A stretch of DNA of 64,000 nt from contig JAFFSR010000394.1 of the NCBI GenBank assembly GCA_017163975.1, forward strand, positions 870,501 through 934,500, written 5' to 3'. The DNA is from Anastatus disparis. Lineage: Eukaryota > Arthropoda > Insecta > Hymenoptera > Eupelmidae. Under the pieces are notes generated by a model. It had not been told where the DNA came from. It saw only the letters and a program-made list of their open reading frames with translations, and did not search any database. Below, in pieces: positions 34,614 through 46,356 of the stretch. A program made the position numbers and the translations under genes. The stretch's first letter is position 1; each line of letters begins with the position of its first letter.

Positions 34614-36716
34614 TTAAATAATATTAAATACTCGAATCTCTCTTTTTTCTTGTGGCTTTGTGACTGAGGATTTATTTGTGGGAGTAATATATGGTGACTT
34701 CTCTGGTAGGGGTGGGGAGGTTGGTAAACCCTACACTATTACCTAAAGGTAATAGTGTAGGGTTTTGCCTAAACTATTATTTTTTTTACCTAAACAAAAC
34801 CCTACACTATTACCTAAAGGTAATAGTGTAGGGTTTTGTTTAGGTAGAGGATGCTGAGAAATAGGTTGTGATATATCTTGTTTCTCAATTTTTATTCCTT
34901 GTAATTTAATTTCTTCATACTTGGTTTCTCTTTTTATTTGATTATTCTTTAATGTAATCATTAAATGAGTAATAGAGCTGAAAATTGCTCCCAATAAATT
35001 AATAGACCAGCCATAAATAGTGTGTAGAGTATAGCCTCTTATAATTGTGTCCATAGTAAATTTAATTATTTGAATAATAATTAATATCATTATTATGGCT
35101 GAGCTTATAGATCCAAATGTTGTTAATTTATTTATGAATTTATTCCAAGTATTCTCTGCGATATGGGATAATGTATTTTCTGTAAGTAGATTATTTAGTA
35201 GATCTACTTGTGTGTTTTATTCTCCCTGTATTCCTCTCGCTATGGCATTAAGTATAGCTGCTTTTTTAAAGGGAAACATGATATGTTGTTGTAATTCTTG
35301 TAAATCATCTTGTGAGTATATTCCGCTTGTTGCCAACGTTGTTATTTTTTCTGGTGTCCATGATCTCTTTGTATCTGGTTTTAAAGTTTTTACTATATTT
35401 TTTGTTGGTCTTGGTTTTGGTAGAAGGTTTATCCAATCTTCTCCGATTTTGTAACATTGCGGGATTATTGAATGACAATTTATTTCTGATCCTGTTTTCA
35501 GTAATATATGTGTTTTCGGTGTTAAAAACCGTGTTTCATTTTTTGTTGATACAGGCAGTTGTATGTAACATTTACTTGTATGAAATAGCTGGACTTCTAC
35601 TGGCGTACATTTTATTACATGTACTGCTTCGCCGGAAAGTTTAGCTAAATATCCTGGTTTTTGCATGATATTAAAGGCAAATTCGTCGGGAGCTATGGAT
35701 GCAAGGGATAAAGATTCACGTATAATTTATTTTTCAAGTTCGCATTTTTCTTTTAAAATGTTAAAATATAAATCTGTGAGATCAGCCCTAAAATGTTTTT
35801 CAATATATGCAAATTTTGAGTTTATGTATGTAAATAAATCTAAGTTTGTTACATCTCTTATAGTATTATCGTCGAATAATATTTTAATAAAAGCTATATC
35901 TAAAATGAATAGTTTAGGGTGTTCCGTTTTTGTTAATATTCCATCGCAAATTTTTACATTATTTAAAGCGGACAAAGAAAATGTTATTGATTCCGTGTTT
36001 ATAGTATATACAGGATTTTGATTAGGTAAATTAATCATCGTTGCAGGGCCTCTATATTAAGTATCATATTGTGTTTTCAACCCTTCTTCTGTTGGGAAAT
36101 TTTCCCAAAAAGTATACTCTGCTTGAGAATCAATGCAATGTTGATCCGAAAATTTACATACAATCCCTGAATTTAATTTTAATCTATCATTTTTTAGACT
36201 TACTTGAGCGTATTCTTCTAATAAAGTTATTCTTATAAGACCCTGTACTAAAACGTTGTCCCAAGATCCAAAATTGTCCGTGTATGAAGCTCCTGTGCAA
36301 GTTTTATCCTTTACTGAGCTTGCAAGGTCTATTCCAACTGCTTTTGTTGAATTTATTTTCAGGTCGGCTATAGTATGTATATTATCATATTTAAAGATTC
36401 CTGTATCGTGAATGAATTTACATTTTTCATGGCTAATTTCGTACAGATATTCTTGCAAAGCAGTGGATCCAAGGTGACTGAACATTCCGCAATGGAAATC
36501 AGTTCTTTGAATTTCTACTTTACACTGTATAACTTTAATTTTTTTGAATTCCGCTATTTGTAATAATTCTATTGTAGAGTTGGCTATTGTAATATTATCT
36601 TGTTGAAAATCACATTCTTCTGTGTCTAATAGTGAATATGTAGTGATGATCGGATCCGTAGATTCGCAATTAAATCCTCTAACAATAGATAATAAAATGA
36701 ATAAGATGAACAGCAT
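34614..36716 (-). pseudogene. env: E1 envelope-type glycoprotein gene, broken
   Basis: ORF 36716-36057 starts with a clear signal peptide (MLFILFILLSIVRGFNC) and is Cys-rich, as expected for an ectodomain. It ends at one stop and continues in 36038-35727 and 35666-35217 after small breaks. The next ORF (35090-34743) has a hydrophobic membrane-type segment (INLLGAIFSSITHLM). It continues as a charged, proline-rich tail to a TAA at 34614-34616, interrupted by the hairpin insertion at 34727-34845. The late ectodomain has conserved-looking blocks (WTPEKITTLATSGIYSQDDL). It may belong to the gB-like glycoproteins seen in chuvirus-related and insect retroelement env genes; that assignment is from memory and tentative. 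Position after integrase fits an env gene. Confidence 0.65.
34727..34845. mobile_element. Perfect-hairpin insertion in the env tail
   Basis: 34788-34845 is a perfect inverted repeat with a 28-bp stem and a 2-nt loop (ACCTAAACAAAACCC ... GGGTTTTGTTTAGGT). Its inner 38 bp is repeated at 34727-34764, also as a hairpin. E2 lacks this block, and env homology resumes on both sides, so it is an insertion. Possibly a tiny foldback element. Confidence 0.65.
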
Positions 36717-36763
36717 TTTTTTTTCTTTCTCTTTTCCTTTTTTTTCTGAAACATAAAATAATA

Positions 36764-38192
36764 TTAATTTTTCCGTTCATGTAAAATTAATTTATTTGCA
36801 TGAACTAATTTTGAGTCACCCTTAAAATCTATGGAGATATTGCTATTTTCGTGGACTTTTATTACTTCAAAAGGTCCCAGGTTTTGATTTTTTTCTAATT
36901 TACCTGGTTTTGGCTCTTTTATAAGCCATACTTTATCACCTGTTTGAAATTCTACAGGTTTTATGAATCCATCGTGATATAATTTAGACTTTTCTTTTGA
37001 TAGTATTAAATTTTCACGAGCTATTTTTGCAATATCTTTCATATTTATTAATAATTTTTCTACACGGTGGGCCATTTTAATCTATGCACCTGAAAAACTC
37101 AGTAAGTTCGCATCCTATCAAAAAATGACCTCTATAAAAGTTGTAGGATACAAAGGGGGTCAAACAATAGTGACCTTGAATTTGACCTTCAAGCTGACCT
37201 TTAAGGTCAAATCAAGGTCAACTTGAGTTTTTTAAATGGAAACCCCTATTTTTTACACCGGAATCGGAAAGGGCGGGAAATTTTACGTCCGAATATGCTC
37301 TCAGGTCATCTGACCTCGATGACCTCAAAGGTCAGGTGAAGGTCATAAATACGAAATAATTGGGTAGCTGTCAACATTCTTATGTAAGGTGTTGTCGAAA
37401 AAATGAAGATCATAATTTGAGTAATTTTTAACGAGAAATTAAGCGTTGACCTTTACTTTTTCGGTAATACCCTACCTAAGATTTTTCATAGCCATCCGAT
37501 TATTTCGTATTCATGACCTTTATCTGACCTTTGAGGTCATCGAGGTCAAATGACCTGAGAGCATATTCGGACGTAAAATTTCCCGCCCTTTCCGATTCCG
37601 GTGTAAAAAATAGGGGTTTGCATTTAAAAAACTCAAGTTGACCTTGATTTGACCTTGAAGGTCAGCTTGAAGGTCAAATTCAAGGTCACTATTGTTTGAC
37701 CCCTTTTGTATCCTACAACTTTTATCAAGGTCATTTTTTGATAGGATGCGAACTTACTGAGATTTCAGGTGCATAGATTAAAATGGCCCACCGTGTATAT
37801 AGTCATCGAAGGTCTGTAATTTTTCTGATGATTTTAAAGGTTCACTAGATGGTAATCTAGCTGGGTAAGCGAAAACTAGTTCATGTGGTGTAAATTTATG
37901 ACTTAAATGAACACTAGTATTATAGTTAAATTGTGCAACTTCAAGCCAATCATCCCATTCTGATTTTTTTATCATCAAAATTTTTCAAATATTCACATAA
38001 AGAATGATGAGCCCTTTCTAATGAACCATTAGATTGCGGATGAAAGGCAGTAGTTTCGATTTTTTTAAATTTAAATCTTTTTGAAATAGCTTTTATTAAT
38101 TTGCCTGTAAAATTTGCACCTTTATCTGTAAGTACTAATTTTGGTGAACTAAAAATATAAATAAATCTTTTTATAAATGTGTTAAACAACAT
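36764..38192 (-). pseudogene. E1 integrase C-terminal half, split by a MITE
   Basis: 38192-37950 encodes KLVLTDKGANFTGKLI and AFHPQSNGSLERAHHSL, with the second catalytic Asp region and the catalytic Glu of a Gypsy integrase. A frameshift leads into 37978-37796 (WLEVAQFNYNTSVHLSHKF-type continuation). The gene is then cut by the MITE (37063-37795) and resumes at 37061 to 36764 with GDKVWLIKEPKPGKLEKN and GPFEVIKV, the C-terminal DNA-binding region. The N-terminal HHCC zinc domain and first catalytic Asp are not present upstream, where 38198 already reads unrelated sequence; a deletion is likely. Integrase inserts the cDNA; this copy is dead. Confidence 0.85.
37063..37795. mobile_element. Mariner-family palindromic MITE with TA target duplication
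   Basis: CACGGTGGGCCATTTTAATC to GATTAAAATGGCCCACCGTG, 733 bp, arms about 365 bp. TA lies on each side (37061-37062 and 37796-37797). Removing it restores continuity of the integrase frame. The ends match the 3641-14498 element. It is dense in AGGTCA/TGACCT motifs, several in the form TCAAGGTCA. Confidence 0.92.
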
Positions 38193-38529
38193 ATTCTGTA
38201 TTATTTAAGCAAACTACAACTTTTATACTTGTATTATTAAAAGTATTGTATAATATTTCTTTAATTTCATTCCAATTTATATTTAATATTTTTATATTTT
38301 TTGATATACTAAATATAGTACAATTATTTTCAATTAATAAATCTTTTAGCATATTCAAATTATTTATTAATTTTTCTTTTATTAATATTGATGATTCTTT
38401 TATATTTAAGCACATTATAAAAAATTTTTTTTTTTTTTTGTAATTTATTATTTTAATTTCGTTATCTTTTAAATCGTTATTTATATTAATATTTTTGTGT
38501 GTAAAATATTCATCTTGAATCTCATCCAA
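38182..38529 (-). pseudogene. E1 pol linker between RNase H and integrase
   Basis: A 115-codon Lys/Asn/Ile-rich frame with no catalytic motif, ending CLNNTEYVV. It sits where Gypsy-type pol has a tether and the integrase zinc domain, but no HHCC pattern is visible. Identity is by position only. Confidence 0.4.
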
Positions 38530-38797
38530 AGATATCTTTTCATTCGTAATTAAATGTAATATATTATCTTTTCTACTTCGTATAGAATATTTAGAATATA
38601 TAATAGTATTATATTTATTTAAGTAAATATCTTCTTGTTTTTCGACTACGTTTTCGAAACTTTTAATTTCCTCGTTGGTTATTTCTTTGATTACTTTTTT
38701 TGGTCTACCGCGTTTATTTTTAATACGTGTACGTTCTTCATTTAATTTTTGTATTTTTATTTTATTTGAGGGTATATTTGTTAATTTAATATTTACT

Positions 38798-40479
38798 TCA
38801 TTTTCCTTTGCTTTTTTGAGCTCTAGTTATCACATTGATTTCTACCGTATCTGTAGGATTTCTAGATAACGCATCACTATTCACATTCATTTTTCCCTTC
38901 TTATATAATACATCAAAATCGTATTCTGATAGTTTGAGTCGCCATCTTTGAACTCTGTTATTTTTATCTGCAGATCTAAAAGATAGTAATGGCTTGTGAT
39001 ATGTTACTATTGTAAATTTATTTCTATATACGTAATTTCTAAATGTTTCAATTTCAAATAATATGCCTAATGCTTCTTTTTGATAAGTGTGATATTTTAG
39101 TTCAGGACCTTTTAATACTCTAGAAGCGTATGCTATGGGTTTATCTTTCCCGATTTCACCTTGTGATAATATAGCGCCTAAAGCATATCCTGATGCATCT
39201 GTAGTGATCATAAATGGTTTATCGAACTGTGGAAATTGCAATAAAGGTGCAGAGCATAGTGTGTCTTTTAGTTTATCAAAAGCCTTTTGTTTCTCTGAAT
39301 CCCAAGTAAATTTTACGTCTTTTTGTAATAATAACGTTAAAGGTTTTGTTATATTAGCAAAGTCGTTAATAAATTTTCTGTAATAACCTGCTAAACCCAA
39401 AAATTCTCTAATGTTTTTAACTGTTTTTGGTGTTGGAAATAATTTTACTGCATCAATTTTTTTTGGATCTGCTTTGATACCCTCTTTACTTATAATATGA
39501 CCTAAAAATGTCACTTCATTTTTCATAAAATCGCATTTTCTTGGTTCTAGTTTTAATCCGGCTTCCCTTAATTTTGCAGCCACTAGATTAAATTTAATAT
39601 TGTGTTCTTCTTTTGATTTTGCAGCTATAATTATGTCATCTATATAAACATGACATATTTTTTTATTTATTAATTCACCAAGAGCTGTATTTGCTACCCT
39701 CATAAATGTTCGTGATGAATTTGTTAAGCCAAAAGGTAATACTGTAAATTCGAATCTTCCTAAAGGGTGTACACTAAAAGCTGTTTTATGTATGTCTGAT
39801 TCTTTCATTGGTACCCAGTGAAAAGCTGAAACCATGTCTACAGTAGTAAAATATTTATTTGCGCCTAAATCATCAAAAATTTCAGTTATAAATGGTACTA
39901 AATAAGGACCTGGTATAATTTTCTCGTTTAATTTTCTATAATCTATAACTAATCGCCATTTTTCTTTTCCATCAGGACCTGGTTTCTTCTTAACTACAAA
40001 TGCTGGAGCGTTATATGCGCTTTTAGATGGCCTGACTAAATTATTATCAATTATTTTTTGAGTTTCTGTAATAACGATTTCTCTTGATTTATGTGTCAAT
40101 GGAAATTGTTTAACAGATACTGGTCTGTTATTCGTTAAATTTATCTTATGTTGTTCTAAATTGCATTTTCTAATGTTTTCTCCTTCTAACCAAAATATGT
40201 CATTATTTTCTAAAATTAAATTTTTTATATTTTGTTCTTTTCCTTCACTTAAATTATTTAAACTTATATTACTTAGTAATTCCTCTCTACGATCTATTAT
40301 TTCTTCACATATATAACATATTTTTATGCATTAAGTTTTCTTTCAATTTATGAAATTCTTCTTCATGATTATCTAATATAAAATTTGTTAAAATATCTTT
40401 TCCCATAAAATATGTAAGAAATTGTTTGTCTTTATTATTAATGTTAAAATTTGTGTTTTCTTCAAAATTTAATAGAAAC
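38798..40479 (-). pseudogene. E1 reverse transcriptase and RNase H
   Basis: The main ORF (40099-38798, 433 codons) is the best preserved coding region. It includes KWRLVIDYRKLNEKI, KYFTTVDMVSAFHWV, LPFGLTNSSRTFMR and HVYIDDIIIAAKS (RT motifs, YIDD active site). The RNase H core follows: FMITTDASGYALGAILSQ and YQKEALGILFEIETFRNYV, ending NVNSDALSRNPTDT. The usual TDHKPL reads TYHKPL, so a catalytic Asp is lost. Upstream, pol homology continues in shifted frames to about 40479 (ENNDIFWLEGENIRKC), where Hel-R begins. RT copies element RNA to DNA; an integrated copy this broken cannot. Confidence 0.9.
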
Positions 40480-40901
40480 TAGCAAAAAATACCTCGCTTC
40501 TACCGTCGCTCGGTTGAATTTTTATATATTATATTATTATGTATAAATTAGCCAATTTTAAAATAAAATAGAATTGCCGCAACTTATGAATTTTGATATT
40601 CTAGTTTTGTACTAAATTAAATTTTTATATTTTTATATGAAAGATTAATTAAAGTTACAATGTGCATAAAGATTGTTTAGATACAAATTATATCATGATG
40701 AATTAAGAATTTGTTCTATTAAATTGCATTAGAATCAATGAAAAAATATAATAGGAATTCATTCTTTTTCATCACGTGTTTCAATCACGAATCATGAAAA
40801 AATCGAAAACGGTATTTGACGTTTACTAGAACTAACGACTGCACGGAGAAAGGAAAGTATTGTTAAAATAGGTTCTAAATCAAGTATATCTAATTTATCT
40901 A

Positions 40902-41125
40902 CTAAGGTACTTGAAAGAAGAGTGGCGACATAATTTCAAGTAGTACTAAAGCTTGAATTTTAGGGACCAATGTTGGTACTATTATATTATGATGTAAGAG
41001 CGTAAATTTGCGATGCTTAGTGTCTTTTTTTGGAACTAAGACTGATATTTCACCCACTTGATTCAAGGACAATATTTCGCAGAAAATGTAATTATTAATC
41101 TCTTTTCGGGCGGCTTTTCCTGTTA
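40902..41125 (-). other. Exon-like ORF of the Helitron-like element, Hel-R copy
   Basis: After ATTTCAG on the minus strand a frame reads TGKAARKEINNYIFCEIL and continues to LEIMSPLFQVP and TAG. It is the partner of 26832-27046, and both copies are open to near the same end. By eye about 13 differences change the amino acid and about 3 do not. Strand is opposite to the protease/Rep genes. Unrecognised. Confidence 0.4.
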
Positions 41126-43222
41126 CTGAAATTAAAAATTATTAAATATAGAATTATTGACATAATATATAACACTTTAAAATTACTAATAATTAATATT
41201 TTAATTCGTAATATTTAAGGAATAAAACGATACATGTTTATCTTCCATATTTCTTTTTAAAATAGTTACTTTCGAGTTTTAAATTAATTATTAGTAATTT
41301 AAAATTGATATATATATATATATATATATTATATGATTTACATTATATTTATCAACTGTTGAAAATTGTTACACAATTTAATGGGTTTTACGTTGATAGG
41401 TATTAATTATATTGAAGTTTTTCGCTCTTAACGTCGCTTGGTTGAATTTTCTTTTATTATATTATTATGTATAAATGACTAACTTTAAGTAAATACGATT
41501 TTATTAATTGAAGTTGATTTTGAGTACTGAATAAAATTAAAAATAATTTGATGAAACATAATATAAAAATATATGTACACATGTGCTTAAAATAAAAAAG
41601 CGTATAATTTATTTCATCAAGTGACTATTTCTCAATCTACTTCCATAAGAAAGACAAAGATAGTACGATATTTGATATAAATAAACTGAGAACTAGGAAC
41701 TGAGTAACAACTATAATTCCCAGACCTTAATATATGACCATGAATTTGAATTATGAAATTAATTTTTACGTGAAACATGCTTAAAAAAAATTCTGTGTTT
41801 ATTTCTAATAAAAATATCTTCACAAATGTATTTTATATACATGAAATACGAAATTTAAATTAAAAAACCATAAGATTAAAATACACATTTTTAATTAATT
41901 TTAAATTTGAATATTTCAGAATAATAAAATAACTATTTGCAATTACTTAACAATCCTTTTTGCATCTAATATAAAATTTTAATGAGATACAAATATTACA
42001 AAGTGTATGTATCACAAGTAAGGTTTGCATATTATAAATATTATAATTTTTAGAAAATTCTTGATATTAATAAATTATTAATTTAAATAATTAAATATCT
42101 TTTCATTGATGACATGTAACTTTTCAAATATAGTTAAAATAATACTGTAAATGTCAATCAAATAACATTTTCATCAAAATAAATTTTAACGCTATAATTA
42201 TTATAATAAACATTTTTATTTAACTACAATGAATTGTAATAATTATTTTTAATATATATATTAAAAAAATAATAATTTTATTTGATGAACAGTTATATAA
42301 ATATTATATATTTATAATTGTATGACTAAATTTATTAAATTAAAATTTTATTCAGTTATCATTCAGAGAATAAAGTATTTAAATTAGTTTTTATGAAAAT
42401 ATATTATTCAAAAAGTTACTTTTCAACAATTTTTTATAAATAACATACATTTAACCTTAATTACATTTTCATTTGTACACGTGTTAGTATTTAAATAGTT
42501 TGTCATTTACATAAAAATTGTTAACAATTAAATATATTAAAATTACATTTTAATATATTAAAATTATATTTACCTTAATTACATTTCCATTTGTACACAT
42601 GTTTATATTTAAATGAATTGTCATTTAAATCAAAATTGTTAACAATTGAATATATTGAAATTCATTTCATTAAAGCAATAATATTTTTAATAAGAGAAAC
42701 ATATTAATTTTTAAAATACATCAAATCACCTTATTTGAATAATTATCATTACATGAAATAAAATTTTTTTTTAATATCGTTTGAACATAATTCTTATGAA
42801 ATACACTTAAAAAAAAATATTTATTTGATATTAAATTTTTTTTAATAGTCAATTATAAAGATAGGAAAATATATGAAATATAAATAATTTTTTCTTATTA
42901 TGTCTATAATTATGAATTTATATTTATGAACTGTCTAGATAGAAGTGAAATTTCCCCTAAAAAAGTAAACATTTCAAAAGAAAATTTACTTATTATTTGC
43001 GAAACACTTATTATAAATGCGGAAAAAAATAATATTCTGTAATATCACTCTAAAATTTGTATTAAATATGATCATCGAAAGTACAATTATTTCATTATGT
43101 TGAATTTGTTGTCAAAGTTTGATTATATTTCACTATGAGAAGATATAAAAGTTAACTGTCATATTTAACTGATGTCTTTCCATTCTATTTCTGAATTTCT
43201 ATAAAAGGAATGTATTAACTTG

Positions 43223-43693
43223 TACACAGTACAAAATTTTTCGGAACTTTACATCGCTGAGCACGGTAAGTATCGGGACCCTTGCTGAGCGTGTTAATAC
43301 AAACGAAAACCGGTAAAATTACATGATCCATCGTTTCTGACCTACATTCGATATAATTTAATAAAAAATATACGTTGAACGTTTATTACTCATGACACTA
43401 TGAAATTTGAAAAGATTATTTAATAACTTTATGTTAATCAATTAATAGGGATAAAATATTTCTTATTGTGTTTAAAATGTGTTTCTATTGTCGCGAAAGT
43501 TCACGTATGTCATGTATTTTTACTGGACAGCTATGTTGATATTGACTGTAACATTACACTGCTAAGCACGGGGAAAATACCGCGATCATAGTAGGACCTA
43601 CGCTCAGTGATGTAAAGTTACATAAAAATGTAACTCCACATCGCTAAAACATGTAATTATTTACAGGAAACTTGTATAGTTACCAGAAAATTT
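43223..43693. mobile_element. Small insertion in Hel-R (absent from Hel-L)
   Basis: Hel-L reads continuously through this point (near 18275). The insert contains two partly inverted GC-richer blocks, ACTTTACATCGCTGAGCACGG near its start and GCTCAGTGATGTAAAGTTACA near its end. Non-autonomous element of unknown family. Confidence 0.6.
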
Positions 43694-44100
43694 TTCAAAA
43701 AGTAGTATATACCATGATGATTATTTATTTAAATTTCCAAATTATTCTAATCATTAGTTTTCAAAATATTTAGATTTCTGATTCCAAATAGAAAAATATC
43801 AGTAAATAATATTGGAACCCAAACTCCTCAATAACTAATAAATAGATTTATTTAAAAATTTAACTGAATAATCTTCGCGATAGATATTATATGTTAATGC
43901 ATCTCTTTATTCAAAATTTTGAAATACAATGGAAATATAGTCAATATTTATCGGCGCAAGTGTACTGTCCATTTTACATCTCCTTAAATAATATATACTT
44001 ATAAAATTTACATAATATTTTATAAAAACTATTATAATGATAATCATATATTCAATATTATTTTAAACTATGAATAAAAAGTTTAAAAAATTATTATCAA

Positions 44101-44728
44101 GCAGGTACCTTCGCTTTAGTATGACAAAACAGATTTGGTCGAAACTATGCGAAATTGTTTGTTTTTATGTCTGAAATGCACATATCAAATTTCATGAAGA
44201 TTCGTTATCTCGTTAATGAGAAATTAGAATAATTATATAACATTGGTTCTTATGGGGAAACGTTAATATTGTAGTTGATCTTAAAATTTACAAAACAGAA
44301 TAAAATGAAATTTTTTAAGGATAAACATAATATTACTGGCAACTTATAAAATAATTTTCAGAAACTTTCATTACTTTTACACGGAAATATAAATGAATAA
44401 ATTATTCATTTATGTACGAATCTAGTTACTTTTATCGTACATAGCGAATGGTGATAAAAACACACCACATCCTCAAATTTTTAAATTTCGTAAAAAGAGC
44501 ATGTAAATGATTTAGACAGTAAAAATGATGATCTTAGCTCTTTAATTAATTTTAATTTTTAAGTTTAAAATAAAAATTATTCCTTTTTTTTATATTAATG
44601 CTAATTCTATCGAGTATGTGAAAATCGCCATACAAAACATATATTCTTGGGGAGGGGAGATATCTAGTAACTTTTAATCAAATAAGCATATTGAAAATTT
44701 GACTCGAGTGGTGAACGAAGGTACCTCC
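44101..44728. mobile_element. MITE-like insertion with AGGTACCTTCG ends in Hel-R
   Basis: AGGTACCTTCG (44103) and CGAAGGTACCT (44726) are perfect inverted ends. Hel-L lacks the block (near 17910). The target duplication is not clear. No ORF. Confidence 0.7.
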
Positions 44729-45289
44729 TTCAGTGATAACTTATAAATAGTTATATTATTTCATTAAATATATTTCCAACTTGAATAATTATCTTCATAT
44801 TAAAACTAAATTTAATTAGCATTCAATACCACAAGTTATTTAAAAAATTTATCATTTTTCAAAGTTATTAAAACGTTATTTATAAAAAGTATTCCCATAT
44901 CAAAATTTCAAAATTCTATTAATTTAATTTTTTATTCTTTACATTAGAGAATTAGTTTCGATGTGTAAATTTTCTTGTGATATGCTATATATATATATAT
45001 TATCTTATGGTTAAATATTTCATCACCTTGTATGAAAATTATTTTTTTAAAGTAGAATAATACTGTGAATAAACAAATTATATTAAAAAAATATTGAAAA
45101 CTGTAAATAACAATGAAAAAGTGTTAGGCTAGAGATAAATAATGATTGTTTATTATCGTTTCTACATTTTTTAAATGTAGATACTGCAAATATCTGTAAA
45201 TAAATGTAAATAAATTAAAAAATACAATTATTAGAAATAACTCAAAATAATTTTCATTTTAGTTCTTTTTACAAAAACTTTTTTAATGA

Positions 45290-45347
<58 letters not shown>

Positions 45348-45349
<2 letters not shown>

Positions 45350-46077
45350 GACATTTCACACCAACTGGAAGAGCAGAAAAATAAAAATCTCTGAAACTCG
45401 AAGAATAAATTCTTTGTGATATCCAAAAGATGTAAATAAATTTTCAAGGATTCAGATTAGAAGGATCAAGAGCTATAGATCCTTGAAATTTGGAAATTTT
45501 TCAAAATTTTTAGGAAAGTCCCAACTTAATCATTTTTTTTCCTGAAAATCTTAATATTTTAGAGAGAGATTCATAAGAATACTTCTTGTTGTAAATGAAG
45601 AGCAGAGTTAGCATGATTCTTTACAGAACCCGAATGTTGAAGTTTTCTATTGGTTCTTATATGTATTACATGGTAATTGAAATTACTCATGGTTCGCCAC
45701 TTCAGAAATTTCTTTTCGCGAGCTTATTTTTTTCTATTTTACATGAATATTAAAATGAATTTTTTATCATGTAGGTCAGAGCCAACAATAAGGAGTTCTG
45801 ACAGTTTAAAATATATATTATCAAGTATATATATTTCAAACTGTCATAACTCCTTATTGGTGGTTCTTTCTTACACAATCGAAAATTTATTCTAAAGTTA
45901 ATAAAAAATAGAAGAAAATAAGCCCTCGAAAAGCAATTTCTGAAGTGGCAAACAATGAGTATTCTTCCAATCTAGATCCTTGAAAGTTTTTTTACACATT
46001 TTGGGTAACAAACAGAATATATTCTTAGAGTTTCAGCGATTTTTATTTTTTTGCTCTTCCAGTTTGTGTGAAATGTC

Positions 46078-46079
<2 letters not shown>
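45348..46079. mobile_element. FB2': second copy of the FB2 foldback family
   Basis: GGGACATTTCACACC...GTGTGAAATGTCCC within a TA tract. The right arm is partly deleted compared with FB2 (14506-15491). It occupies the equivalent TA tract of Hel-R, so it either was present in the common ancestor or the tract was hit twice. Confidence 0.85.
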
Positions 46080-46123
<44 letters not shown>

Positions 46124-46356
46124 GTATAGTTGCTAAAAATAACCATTTTTTATCGTTATAATATCTTTACAAATTTTATTATTATTTATTTATCATATAA
46201 CAATTAATTCATAGCATTTTTCATAATTTTTTTTATTTTCCAGCTTTTAAAGTAAAAAGGCGGTAAATTAAATTAGTTAATATAAAAGCAATTATTTTGT
46301 GAATATCCTTGGAAAAAGTTCATCGAAAATTCTTAAAAGAATTTTAATTTTCAATA

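Larger units (their letters stand above)
41440..45347 (+). other. Hel-R AT-rich non-coding backbone
   Basis: Inverted partner of 15492-20110. It contains a tandem duplication of about 120 bp (about 42455-42545 and 42580-42665, single-copy in Hel-L at about 18840-18910). It also has two extra blocks absent from Hel-L (43223-43693 and about 44092-44732). No ORF of note. Confidence 0.65.

Noticed and set aside
35095..36563. Plus-strand ORFs of 62-119 codons over env
   Set aside because: Antisense to the env frame, which has the signal peptide, Cys pattern and membrane segment.
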